Source: Sulfurovum sp.
Lineage (GTDB): Bacteria; Campylobacterota; Campylobacteria; Campylobacterales; Sulfurovaceae
Direction: 5' to 3'
Assembly: GCA_026983895.1 (NCBI GenBank)
Contig: JALSTF010000050.1
Location: 1 to 19,699, forward strand
Length of the DNA: 19,699 nt
Shown here: positions 1-7,300 of the stretch, piece after piece
Numbering within the stretch: the first letter of the stretch is position 1
Layout of the letters: each line of letters starts with the position of its first letter
Position numbers and translations under genes: made by a program
Notes under the pieces: model-generated
Database searches by the model: none
What the model was told of the DNA's origin: nothing
The model's input: only the letters and a program-made list of their open reading frames with translations

Positions 1-449
1 TAGGCAATGCCGTCCAGCGGATCGGTCACGATATTTCGCGGGTTGTCCACACCGGTCTGGAAGGTGGTAATACCCACTTCTTTGAGCGCTTTGAGGACAT
101 GGGCGATATCTGCGATCTGCAGATAGCGCAACTCCACCTGCATACGCGTAGTGATATCGATATAGTCCCTGCCGTATTGTTTTGCCACTTCTCCTATGCG
201 TACCGCCTGCGCATTGTTCAGCTGCCCGCCGGGAATACGTACCCGAAGCATAAAATCTTCACCTTTGTCAAAAAGGCCGAAACATTTGAGAAAGTAGGCA
301 GAGTCCTCTTTTGCCAGGCCGTCATATCCGGCCGCAGCGATCTCGTCAAGTCTGGCATAGACATCCATCGGTGCTTTCAGTGCTTTGGCATGTTCTACTT
401 TATTGATCTTTTTACTTCTTGCTTCCAGTGCTTTTTGCAATATTTCCAT
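1..449 (-). CDS. nirA: Ferredoxin-type nitrite reductase, N-terminal part (cut by window edge)
   Basis: This is the start of an assimilatory nitrite/sulfite reductase, probably ferredoxin-nitrite reductase, which reduces nitrite to ammonium with siroheme and a 4Fe-4S cluster in the cytoplasm. About 149 residues are visible and the rest lies beyond base 1. The translation shows the family's N-terminal ferredoxin-like half domain: FMLRVRIPGG, then YIDITTRMQVELRYLQI, then FQTGVDNPRNIVTDPLDGI. The siroheme and cluster cysteines are outside the window. In-frame ATGs exist at 467, 461 and 449. I chose 449 because a GGAG lies 12 bases upstream and the likely promoter (-10 at 483-488) would leave almost no leader for 467. 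The divergent nitrate transporter supports a nitrite rather than sulfite substrate, but a sulfite reductase cannot be excluded from this fragment. Confidence 0.82.
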   Translation of the reverse strand, partial: MEILQKALEARSKKINKVEHAKALKAPMDVYARLDEIAAAGYDGLAKEDSAYFLKCFGLFDKGEDFMLRVRIPGGQLNNAQAVRIGEVAKQYGRDYIDITTRMQVELRYLQIADIAHVLKALKEVGITTFQTGVDNPRNIVTDPLDGIA

Positions 450-482
450 AATACTGTACATCTCCATGCGATAATTGGTTTT

Positions 483-488
483 ATTATA
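483..488 (-). promoter_or_regulatory. Candidate -10 box of nirA
   Basis: On the minus strand this reads TATAAT, a perfect sigma-70 -10 hexamer. No convincing -35 hexamer lies 16-18 bases further upstream, which fits a promoter that needs an activator. The transcript would start near 476, leaving a leader of about 27 bases before the preferred ATG at 449. Transcription from it is inferred. Confidence 0.5.
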
Positions 489-519
489 GCGAAGTAAGGT
501 ATCATTTTATTTATTTGTA

Positions 520-536
520 TGATTAAAAATTAATCA
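520..536. promoter_or_regulatory. Palindromic operator, copy 1 (nirA-proximal)
   Basis: The sequence TGATTAAAAATTAATCA is a perfect inverted repeat: TGATTAA, three-base spacer AAA, TTAATCA. An identical copy lies at 598-614. The centre (528) is about 42-43 bp upstream of the centre of the nirA -10 box, the distance expected for an activator bound just upstream of the -35 region. Two identical 17-mers in one divergent control region are very unlikely by chance even in A/T-rich DNA. The regulator is not identified. The half-site spacing does not fit a standard FNR/CRP site. Confidence 0.65.
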
Positions 537-597
537 ATGATATTGTATTCTTTATATCTATAGTAATAACTATGCCGGATACACAGTGGTTTTTAAT

Positions 598-614
598 TGA
601 TTAAAAATTAATCA
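598..614. promoter_or_regulatory. Palindromic operator, copy 2 (narK-proximal)
   Basis: This is an exact copy of the 17-bp palindrome at 520-536. Its centre (606) is about 43-44 bp upstream of the centre of the narK -10 box, mirroring the placement of copy 1 relative to nirA. A second dyad overlaps it on the left: TTTTTAAT at 590-597 and ATTAAAAA at 600-607 are inverted around a TG spacer. The symmetric arrangement suggests that one dimeric regulator controls both divergent genes. Confidence 0.65.
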
Positions 615-623
615 CTAAAAAAG

Positions 624-652
624 TTATAGTTGCTATAGTTTCAGGATATAAT
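624..652 (+). promoter_or_regulatory. Candidate narK promoter
   Basis: A perfect -10 hexamer TATAAT sits at 647-652. Seventeen bases upstream is only a poor -35 (TTATAG, 624-629), so activation from the palindrome at 598-614 is plausible. A short dyad, TATAG-TTG-CTATA (625-637), overlaps the -35 and spacer region and could be a second regulatory site. The expected start near 659 leaves a leader of about 23 bases carrying an AAGGA Shine-Dalgarno at 671-675. Confidence 0.55.
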
Positions 653-681
653 ACGTCCATCACTTCTTAAAAGGATTAAAA

Positions 682-1962
682 ATGGCAGGATTTAAAGCGC
701 TTAAAGGGCAGGGACACTTTCCAACACTCTTTATGGCATTTTTGTATTTCGATATGAGTTTCATGGTCTGGACAATGCTCGGACCGCTTTCAACAGAGAT
801 CACCGAGGCTTTGGCAGCACACGGTGAGATCATCAGTGCAGGGCAGAAAGCGACACTGCTTTCACTGCCTATTCTTTCCGGGGCTATCCTGAGGATCGTA
901 CTTGGTTTCGGTGTAGATAAACTGGGAGCAAAACTGACAGCGCTCATTGCACAGGCGATCGTGATTGCTTCACTGCTTCTTGCCTATATGCAGGGTGAGA
1001 GTATTACCTATAATCAGTTGCTTATCGTAGCGCTTGGACTTGGTTTTGCCGGTGCGTCATTCGCTGTAGCCCTTCCGCAGGCAGGACAGTGGTACCCTCC
1101 GAAACTTCAGGGTGTGGTACTGGGTATCGCCGGTGCCGGCAACATTGGTGTGGTGCTGGACTTCATCTTTGCGCCTAAGATCGCTGAGCTCTGGGGTTGG
1201 GAATCTGTCTTTGGTGTCGGTGCGATCATGGCTATTGCCGTTTTCATCGCTTACCTCTTCCTTGCGAAGAATGCACCTGCTTCAGTCTATAAAGCCAGAC
1301 CGAAAAAAGTATCGGACTACCTGAAACTGCTTCACGACAAGGACACCTGGTGGTTCAACCTCTTCTATGCCATCTCATTCGGTGGTTTCGTCGGATTCGC
1401 AGGCTATATGAAAGTGTATCTGATGAATACGTATCAGGCAGATATGAGCGCCTTTGGAGTAAATGTTCTCGATGAACCAAACGTCAAGGTTATCGCAGGG
1501 TACTTTGGTGCATTGACCATCTTCGCCGGTGCAGTGCTCAGACCGGTTGGCGGGAACATTGCAGACAAGATCGGCGGAGTGAAAGCACTCTACTTTTTCT
1601 ATGGCGCTGTGGCTCTGCTTGCAACGGTACTGGCCATCGCCAACCTGCCGTTCTTTGCAGCGATCGCAGTACTCTTTTTTATCATGGCAAGCCTCGGTAT
1701 GGCCAATGGTGCGGTATTCCAGCTCGTACCGCAGCGTTTCGGAAAAGATATCGGTATCATGACCGGGATCGTCGGATGTGCCGGAGGACTCGGTGGTACA
1801 GCACTTATCAAAACACTGGGCTGGTCCAAAGGAGCCTTTGACGGATATATGGCAGGATTCCTGATCTTTGCAGGGGTTGTACTGGTAGCGATAGCAGGGC
1901 TGAGTTTCGTCAAAACCCGATGGAGAACCACCTGGGGTGCGAATGCAGGCGGGATGATCTAA
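682..1962 (+). CDS. narK: Nitrate/nitrite transporter, NarK/NasA family (MFS)
   Basis: A 426-residue major facilitator protein of the nitrate/nitrite porter family, which moves nitrate (or exchanges nitrate and nitrite) across the inner membrane. Its length and twelve-helix hydrophobic pattern are normal for the family. Visible signatures are a TM2 arginine (R71 in GAILRIVLGFGVDK) and a TM8 arginine (R287 in GAVLRPVGGNIADKIGG), matching the pair that binds substrate in Escherichia coli NarK. Two glycine-rich nitrate-signature stretches follow the usual pattern: around 122-165 (AGASFAVALPQAGQWYPP, then GIAGAGNIGVV) and 344-372 (AVFQLVPQRFGKDIG, then GIVGCAGGLGG). The start follows AAGGA with a 6-base gap. 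The divergent nirA and the downstream phosphatase-kinase point to assimilation rather than respiration; 'nasA' would be an equally fair name. Confidence 0.93.
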   Translation: MAGFKALKGQGHFPTLFMAFLYFDMSFMVWTMLGPLSTEITEALAAHGEIISAGQKATLLSLPILSGAILRIVLGFGVDKLGAKLTALIAQAIVIASLLLAYMQGESITYNQLLIVALGLGFAGASFAVALPQAGQWYPPKLQGVVLGIAGAGNIGVVLDFIFAPKIAELWGWESVFGVGAIMAIAVFIAYLFLAKNAPASVYKARPKKVSDYLKLLHDKDTWWFNLFYAISFGGFVGFAGYMKVYLMNTYQADMSAFGVNVLDEPNVKVIAGYFGALTIFAGAVLRPVGGNIADKIGGVKALYFFYGAVALLATVLAIANLPFFAAIAVLFFIMASLGMANGAVFQLVPQRFGKDIGIMTGIVGCAGGLGGTALIKTLGWSKGAFDGYMAGFLIFAGVVLVAIAGLSFVKTRWRTTWGANAGGMI

Positions 1963-1971
1963 ATTCAAAAA

Positions 1972-1996
1972 GCGTTCAGCCTTTGGTGCTGGACGT
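1972..1996. terminator. Hairpin after narK
   Basis: GCGTTCAGC (1972-1980) can pair with GCTGGACGT (1988-1996), with two G-U pairs on the plus strand and a 7-base loop. There is no T tract after it on the plus strand, but the A run before it (1967-1971) gives a T tract on the minus strand. For plus-strand transcription it is more likely an attenuating or mRNA-stabilising hairpin between narK and the kinase gene than a full terminator. Confidence 0.4.
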
Positions 1997-2011
1997 TCAG
2001 AAAAAGTATTC

Positions 2012-2067
2012 AGTATTAAGCAGTAAGTGTTCCGATATCATTTTTGCAGCACTTAGTTCTTAACGCT
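2012..2067. repeat. Imperfect inverted repeat between narK and the kinase gene
   Basis: Two 20-base arms, 2012-2031 and 2048-2067, are complementary at 15 of 20 positions around a 16-base loop. The low-complexity sequence (runs built from TTAAG, AGTG and CTTAA-type words) resembles a degenerate intergenic repeat more than a terminator, and no T tract follows. It fills most of the 129-bp gap. Whether it recurs in the genome cannot be judged from this window. Confidence 0.4.
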
Positions 2068-2091
2068 TAACACTTTTCCGAAGGAAATACC

Positions 2092-3726
2092 ATGTCTAAA
2101 CAGAATATCGAAACATCCGGTTTTACACTTGCCAAAGGTACGCAGCTCAAAGGGGATGATTTCTTTGAAGTCAAAGTAATGGAGAACATTACGGTGGCGG
2201 TGGTCTGTGACGGTGTGGGGTCTGCAACACACGGGGCGGAGGCGGCCAAACGTGCGACACAGTTCCTGGTACAGTCGCTCAAGAACCGTCCGAGAAGCTG
2301 GAGTATGGAAAAATCCATCAAGCACTTTATTGAAAATATCAACCGTGTACTGTACCTGGAATCCATGGAACAGTATGAACGTGAAGAACTTGTTACGACA
2401 TTGACGCTCGTGGTCATTGAAGGCAACAGGCTTTACGGTGCCAATGTCGGTGACAGCCGTATCTATCTGCATCGCAACGGGCAGTTTGCCCAGCTCTCAA
2501 GCGACCACAGTATGGATGAAGAGGGGATGGAAAATGTCCTGACCGCAGCTATAGGGCTAGAGGAACATGTGGAACCTTACTACTTCGAGAACAATCTTCA
2601 GCCCAAAGACCGTATCTTGCTCTGCAGTGACGGCCTCTACAATGAACTTTCGCAGGATGCGTTGGCTGACGGTATGCAGATGGGCGCTTCCTACCTGGTA
2701 CGCAAGGCAAGCAAAAAACATGATGACAAACTGCCTGATGATACTACCGCCGTGGTCATCGAGATCAAAGAACTTGATCCGAGACTGAAGCTTAAACAGA
2801 CAGAACTGATGGTTCATGAGCGTTACAAAAAGGATGAGGTCATAGACGGCTACAGACTGCTCAAGCCTCTGATACAGAACAACCGTACCTGGCTGTGCGA
2901 GAACAAAGGGGTACAGTATGTGATCAAATTCGCACCCTATGAAGCCCTTGAAGATGAGGTGATACTCGACTTTTTCGTCAAAGAGGTTTGGATGGCCAAG
3001 CGCCTCAAAGCAGGTTTCTTCCCCAAAGCGGTCATACCCAAAAAACGTACACACCGTTACTACATCATGAGTTTTGTCGAAGGGATACCGCTCAAAGAAT
3101 ATATTGCCAAAAAACCGCTTTCAGTCGATCTGGGTATCGAACTGGCGCGTTTCCTGCTGAAGATGTCGCAATATCTGATCAAGCAGAATCTCGTGCACGG
3201 TGATATCAAACCCGAAAATATCATTGTGACCAAACGGAAAGAGAAAATCGTTTTCAAAATGGTCGATTTCGGGAGCATTACTGAAGCGTATTCGGAAGTG
3301 ACGCGTGCGGGGACACCTTCCTATCTTGCTCCGGAACGTTTCGATCAGGCACCCGTGACCGAACAGACGGAGATCTATGCCATCGGTGTCACACTTTATG
3401 AAGCATTGACACAAAAATTCCCCTTCGGTGAAATAGAACCTTTTCAAAATCCCAGTTTCGACAAGACACCCAAGCATCCGACGAAGTTCAATCCCAAGAT
3501 CCCGGACTGGTTTGAGAGTGTACTGCTGCGTGCAGTGGAGACAGATACGAACAAACGCTACCACAATTATTCGGAGATGCTGTTTGAGATAGACAATCCG
3601 GAAAAAGTGCAGCCTTATTTTGACAAGAATCTTTCTTTCATTGAACGCAATGAAATGATGGTCTACAAAACAGGCTTCATTGTCATGTTCATTTTAAATA
3701 TCATACAGCTTCTTTTTTGGCATTAA
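2092..3726 (+). CDS. PP2C phosphatase-Ser/Thr kinase fusion with C-terminal membrane anchor
   Basis: A 544-residue protein with two antagonistic signalling domains. Residues about 10-226 are a PP2C-type phosphatase: metal-binding D40 in VVCDGVG, the GANVGDSRIYL block, D180 in CSDGL, and D216-D217 in PDDTT. Residues about 254-505 are a Hanks-type kinase: K279 in VIKF, E298 in the C helix, HGDIKPENI (369-377; HGD in place of HRD), DFG at 392-394, APE at 414-416. A glycine-rich loop is not recognisable around 258-268. The last about 20 residues form one membrane helix. Kinase/phosphatase fusions of this type are known next to nitrate transporter and nitrite reductase genes in other proteobacteria, so a role in nitrate assimilation is inferred; its substrate is unknown. 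AAGGA precedes the ATG by 6 bases. Confidence 0.88.
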   Translation: MSKQNIETSGFTLAKGTQLKGDDFFEVKVMENITVAVVCDGVGSATHGAEAAKRATQFLVQSLKNRPRSWSMEKSIKHFIENINRVLYLESMEQYEREELVTTLTLVVIEGNRLYGANVGDSRIYLHRNGQFAQLSSDHSMDEEGMENVLTAAIGLEEHVEPYYFENNLQPKDRILLCSDGLYNELSQDALADGMQMGASYLVRKASKKHDDKLPDDTTAVVIEIKELDPRLKLKQTELMVHERYKKDEVIDGYRLLKPLIQNNRTWLCENKGVQYVIKFAPYEALEDEVILDFFVKEVWMAKRLKAGFFPKAVIPKKRTHRYYIMSFVEGIPLKEYIAKKPLSVDLGIELARFLLKMSQYLIKQNLVHGDIKPENIIVTKRKEKIVFKMVDFGSITEAYSEVTRAGTPSYLAPERFDQAPVTEQTEIYAIGVTLYEALTQKFPFGEIEPFQNPSFDKTPKHPTKFNPKIPDWFESVLLRAVETDTNKRYHNYSEMLFEIDNPEKVQPYFDKNLSFIERNEMMVYKTGFIVMFILNIIQLLFWH

Positions 3727-3743
3727 ACCCAAAATATGCAATA

Positions 3744-3765
3744 GAAATCGCCTATTTCGCTTTTT
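3744..3765 (+). terminator. Weak terminator candidate after the kinase gene
   Basis: GAAAT (3744-3748) and ATTTC (3754-3758) form a short stem with a 5-base loop, and GC plus five T follow. It overlaps the 3' end of the convergent mltG paralogue. The stem is only 5 bp, so this is a tentative call. Confidence 0.3.
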
Positions 3766-4705
3766 GAATATTTTTGCGGTGGGCTTTGAAGCTGTCACTG
3801 AAGTCGTGTGTACCTTTTTTGTTCTTCATAAAATAGAGATGTTTCGTCTTTGCCGGCCTTATGGCTGCTCGTATGGCATGAAGACTGACTGCGCCGATGG
3901 GTGAAGGGGGCAAACCTTTGTGTTTATAGGTATTGAAAGAACTTTCATCGCTTTTGATACGTTCCGGTGTGACTTTGACATGGGAGTATTTCCCATAGTT
4001 GAGCGTACCGTCCATCTGCAGCCGCATCCCTTTTCTCAAGCGGTTGTATATCACGGAAGAGACAAGCGGCATCTCTTTTGTGTTCGCTGCTTCTTTCTGG
4101 ATGATAGAGGCGATCACCAGTACTTTCTGCCACTGTTTGTGGTTGTAGGTCCCGTATATCTTTTCGGAGATGCTTTTGTATTTCTGTTCCGACTCCCGGA
4201 CAAGGAAATGCATCAAATGTTTCTCTTTGATCCCATGGGGTACATAGTATGTGTCGGCATAGATCCCTGCTTCGGGATAGGGGGAGAACTGATGGTAATA
4301 TTTGTAAAGTTTTTTCGGATCGAGTTTCAGTTTTTTGGCCAGTGTCTCGAAAAATATTTCAGAAGTCTCTCCCGGGATCAGTGTTACTTTGCTGATCATT
4401 GCTTTGGCCGAGGTAAGTCTGTAGAGAAAATCGATGCGGTTGAGTTCATTTTTCCCTATAAATATCCATCCTGTCTGGGGTTTTCCCATAAAGCGCAGAA
4501 TATAACTGTCCACCGCAGAGAGCGCATATCCTTTTTTAGCCAGCTGTGATATAATAGTATTAATAGAGCCGGGAGGGATGAAAAGCGTTTGCGTCGTTCT
4601 GACAGGCAGTGTAGTGTAAAAGGCCAATGCGATGATCAAAACGACGGCGATGTTCTCCGCCCATACCATCCATCTTCTCCATGTCATCCTGCGTGATACA
4701 CTCAT
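3752..4705 (-). CDS. mltG: MltG-type endolytic murein transglycosylase, paralogue 1
   Basis: A 317-residue YceG/MltG-family enzyme that cleaves nascent glycan strands of peptidoglycan at the inner membrane. One N-terminal membrane helix spans about residues 17-31. The catalytic domain shows the expected glutamate (E205 in ASIIQKEA), followed by SSVIYNRLRKGMRLQMDGTL, a NYGKYSHVKVTPERI block and GLPPSPIGAVS. The start ATG at 4705 has an AAGGA 11 bases upstream; in-frame ATGs at 4687 and 4669 are alternatives, but 4669 would shorten the region before the membrane helix. Its 5' end overlaps the divergent AsmA-like gene by 74 bp. A second copy lies at 16017-17072, with a nearly matching catalytic core and a diverged N-terminal half. 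Confidence 0.9.
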   Translation of the reverse strand: MSVSRRMTWRRWMVWAENIAVVLIIALAFYTTLPVRTTQTLFIPPGSINTIISQLAKKGYALSAVDSYILRFMGKPQTGWIFIGKNELNRIDFLYRLTSAKAMISKVTLIPGETSEIFFETLAKKLKLDPKKLYKYYHQFSPYPEAGIYADTYYVPHGIKEKHLMHFLVRESEQKYKSISEKIYGTYNHKQWQKVLVIASIIQKEAANTKEMPLVSSVIYNRLRKGMRLQMDGTLNYGKYSHVKVTPERIKSDESSFNTYKHKGLPPSPIGAVSLHAIRAAIRPAKTKHLYFMKNKKGTHDFSDSFKAHRKNIQKAK

Positions 4706-7298
4706 CTTTCTTGTAATCCTTTTTGCGGCCCTCTTTGTCTGGCTTAAAACAGGGGTCCATATAGACCACCTTCATTTCAACCATTATGAAGTGGATGGAT
4801 TATACATCAAACTCGATAAAAAGCTTACACTCAGGGCAGCGCATATCATTATTCCCAAAAGCAAACGAAAACCGGATTTCGACCATATCGATGAAGCTCT
4901 GGACCGGGTGAAAGACCTGTTGACGTTCTTTCATTACATAGAGCTTGAGAAAGTGGATTTCCGCAACAACCATTACAAACTTGTCTATGCGGACAACATA
5001 CTGTACCTGACGAGTGATGACTATGAGATCGCGGGGAATGTCTGGCGCAGAGGGAAAATTATGGTTGCCGATATTTCTCTTTTCTATATCAAAAAAGAGA
5101 AGATCAATATGGTGGGAAAACTCAATTATAACCTTCACAGCGACAAACTGATTTTGGAAGGCCGTTATGAGGCCTATAATATTACCGGAAAATTCAAAGC
5201 GATCAAAGAAGGGCATAATGTAGAATTCATTCTCAACAGTGATCTTTTCAGTGACCTGAAGACTTTGATTGACAGAATACCGATGCCTGAAGCAGTCAAT
5301 GCCTGGATCACGCGGAAGATCGAAGCAAAGCGCTACAGACTTTATGCTTTGAGAGGAAGAGGGAAGGTTCATGAAAATATTTTTGAACCGGATCTTTCCT
5401 CATTGCAGGGCAATGCTCTGCTCGAAGATGTAAAGATACATTTTAAGGAAGGACTCGCACCGGTCACTGCGAAGAAAGCCCTGCTCAAATATAACAGAGA
5501 ATGTCTCTATTTCGACCTGACAAATGCCAGATACAGGAACAAAGAAGTCAATGCCAGTACCGTTTCTATTACAGATCTTGCCAAAGGAAAGATACCGCAT
5601 CTCAATCTTGATATGCATTTTGACAATAAAGTCGATGAGGAGGTGCAGGAAATACTTCATGCCTACAATCTTCATATACCGGTATTGATGAAAAATGCAA
5701 ATTCAAAGGTGGAGGTCAAACTTGGAATTCCCCTCAAAAAGTCCAGCCATGGAAAAATAGATGTCTATGTCAAAGCAGCGCTTGGGAAAGGTGCGCTATC
5801 TCTGCATCATATAAAACTTCCTGTAGAGGGAGGAGAGGTCATCTACCATAAAGGTATTGTCAGCCTTAAAAATATTTTCCTGAAAGCACCGTGGTATGAA
5901 GGCATGGTCAGTGGAAAGATCTATACGAAAACAGATAAGGCTGAGATGCTTTTCTATGCCAAGAAGATCGCTATGGGAAAAGGTAAGAAAAAAAGTTTTT
6001 TGCTCAAGGATAAAAAGATCCCTTTTACAGTCTATTACGGCAAGAAACTGCGCATAGAAATTCCCGCCTACAGGGTACTTCTTGCACAAGAAGAGGGCAG
6101 AACACATATGGTACTTTATGATCTTGCAAAGATCAAACCGTTTTTACAAAAGCTTCCCATAGATTTCAACGGAGGGAAGATGGAAGTATGGACAAAGGAT
6201 TTTGTACACTACACGTTTAAGGGCAATCTTATCCGGAGATCATGTTTTATTTATAGCAATAAAGTATGTTACACCAAGGTGCCATGTTCAGGTACGTTCG
6301 ATGGGAAAGGGCTGGAATTCTATGCCTTCGACAAACAGCTCCATTACAGTACCAGTGCATCGAAGATCACGATCAGGAATCTCAATCTCGATATAGAAAA
6401 ATTCCTTAATACTCCAAAACGTATGCAAAAGGGCAGGATACAAACGAAAAAGTTGGGCAAGCTGATGATAGAGGGAATAAAAAGCAAGCTTCGATATGAC
6501 AAATATACCCTTGTAACGGACAAATACAGTGCCAATATCTATTTTGCCAGCGGCAACATAAAAGCAAAAGGCAATCTTGGAACGGATGTAGTGCATTTTA
6601 TCAAAACAGGCAAGCGGATAAAGATCGATGCCATACGTATCCATGACCGGATGCTGCACCCGCTCATCCATTTTAACGGGTTGCAGCATGGCCGTTATTC
6701 GATCACACTCTCGGGTGTTCCTGAAAATGTGATGCGCGGAGAGATCACCCTTGAAGGAGGGATGCTCAAAAGCTTCAAAGCCTATAACAAAACAAGGACT
6801 TTCATCAAGAACAATAAAACACTTTCCAAACTTGAAGACCCGGGATTAACGGCAAAAGGTTTTAAAATCCGTGAAGGGAAGATCAAATACCGTATCATCA
6901 AACAGCAGAAAGTTATCTTTGATTCCATTTATATCAAAGGAGATAAAGCCACTATCGTCGGAAAAGGAGAGCTGAATATACAGACCAAAAAACTCAAGAT
7001 CGACCTGGCGATCCAAATGGCACGAAAACTGGGCAAGATCGTTGGGAGCCTGCCTGTTCTGGGATATATCCTGATGGGTGAAGATAACAGTGTTACTTTT
7101 GGGTTGAAGATCTCGGGCACACTTGACAATCCGAAAGTGGAAACTTCTGCCGCCAAAGAGATACTCAAGCTCCCGTTCGACCTGATCAAACGGACGCTTC
7201 AGTCACCGGCACATATCATCAATACGGAGAAGAAAGCACAAAAGGTACCCAAGGTTCGTGAAGATGCAGTTTTGCCTCAAAAGCTTGTAGCACCTTGA
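4632..7298 (+). CDS. AsmA/YhdP-like (DUF3971-type) envelope protein
   Basis: An 888-residue protein with one N-terminal membrane anchor (about residues 22-38) followed by a long, beta-rich, mostly periplasmic region. The C-terminal part (about 760-870) matches the AsmA-like C-terminal pattern: LNIQTKKLKIDLAI, SLPVLGYILMGEDNS, then FGLKISGTLDNPKVETSA. Proteins of this superfamily (YhdP, TamB, AsmA) form bridge-like structures that move phospholipid between the inner and outer membrane; that role here is inference. The start ATG has AAAGG with an 8-base gap; an ATG at 4650 is the alternative. A TATAAT at 4550-4555, inside the mltG coding region, is a possible -10. The stop lies 2 bp from the convergent permease gene. 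Confidence 0.75.
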   Translation: MIKTTAMFSAHTIHLLHVILRDTLIFLVILFAALFVWLKTGVHIDHLHFNHYEVDGLYIKLDKKLTLRAAHIIIPKSKRKPDFDHIDEALDRVKDLLTFFHYIELEKVDFRNNHYKLVYADNILYLTSDDYEIAGNVWRRGKIMVADISLFYIKKEKINMVGKLNYNLHSDKLILEGRYEAYNITGKFKAIKEGHNVEFILNSDLFSDLKTLIDRIPMPEAVNAWITRKIEAKRYRLYALRGRGKVHENIFEPDLSSLQGNALLEDVKIHFKEGLAPVTAKKALLKYNRECLYFDLTNARYRNKEVNASTVSITDLAKGKIPHLNLDMHFDNKVDEEVQEILHAYNLHIPVLMKNANSKVEVKLGIPLKKSSHGKIDVYVKAALGKGALSLHHIKLPVEGGEVIYHKGIVSLKNIFLKAPWYEGMVSGKIYTKTDKAEMLFYAKKIAMGKGKKKSFLLKDKKIPFTVYYGKKLRIEIPAYRVLLAQEEGRTHMVLYDLAKIKPFLQKLPIDFNGGKMEVWTKDFVHYTFKGNLIRRSCFIYSNKVCYTKVPCSGTFDGKGLEFYAFDKQLHYSTSASKITIRNLNLDIEKFLNTPKRMQKGRIQTKKLGKLMIEGIKSKLRYDKYTLVTDKYSANIYFASGNIKAKGNLGTDVVHFIKTGKRIKIDAIRIHDRMLHPLIHFNGLQHGRYSITLSGVPENVMRGEITLEGGMLKSFKAYNKTRTFIKNNKTLSKLEDPGLTAKGFKIREGKIKYRIIKQQKVIFDSIYIKGDKATIVGKGELNIQTKKLKIDLAIQMARKLGKIVGSLPVLGYILMGEDNSVTFGLKISGTLDNPKVETSAAKEILKLPFDLIKRTLQSPAHIINTEKKAQKVPKVREDAVLPQKLVAP

Positions 7299-7300
7299 TA

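Noticed and set aside
99..497. A 132-codon plus-strand frame at the window start
   Set aside because: The minus strand across the same bases encodes clear nitrite-reductase motifs running off the window edge, so the plus frame is a shadow.
520..614. FNR/CRP-type sites in the nirA-narK region
   Set aside because: The half sites TTGAT and ATCA are present in copy 2 but separated by 9 bases instead of the 4-6 required, and the perfect dyad is TGATTAA-N3-TTAATCA.
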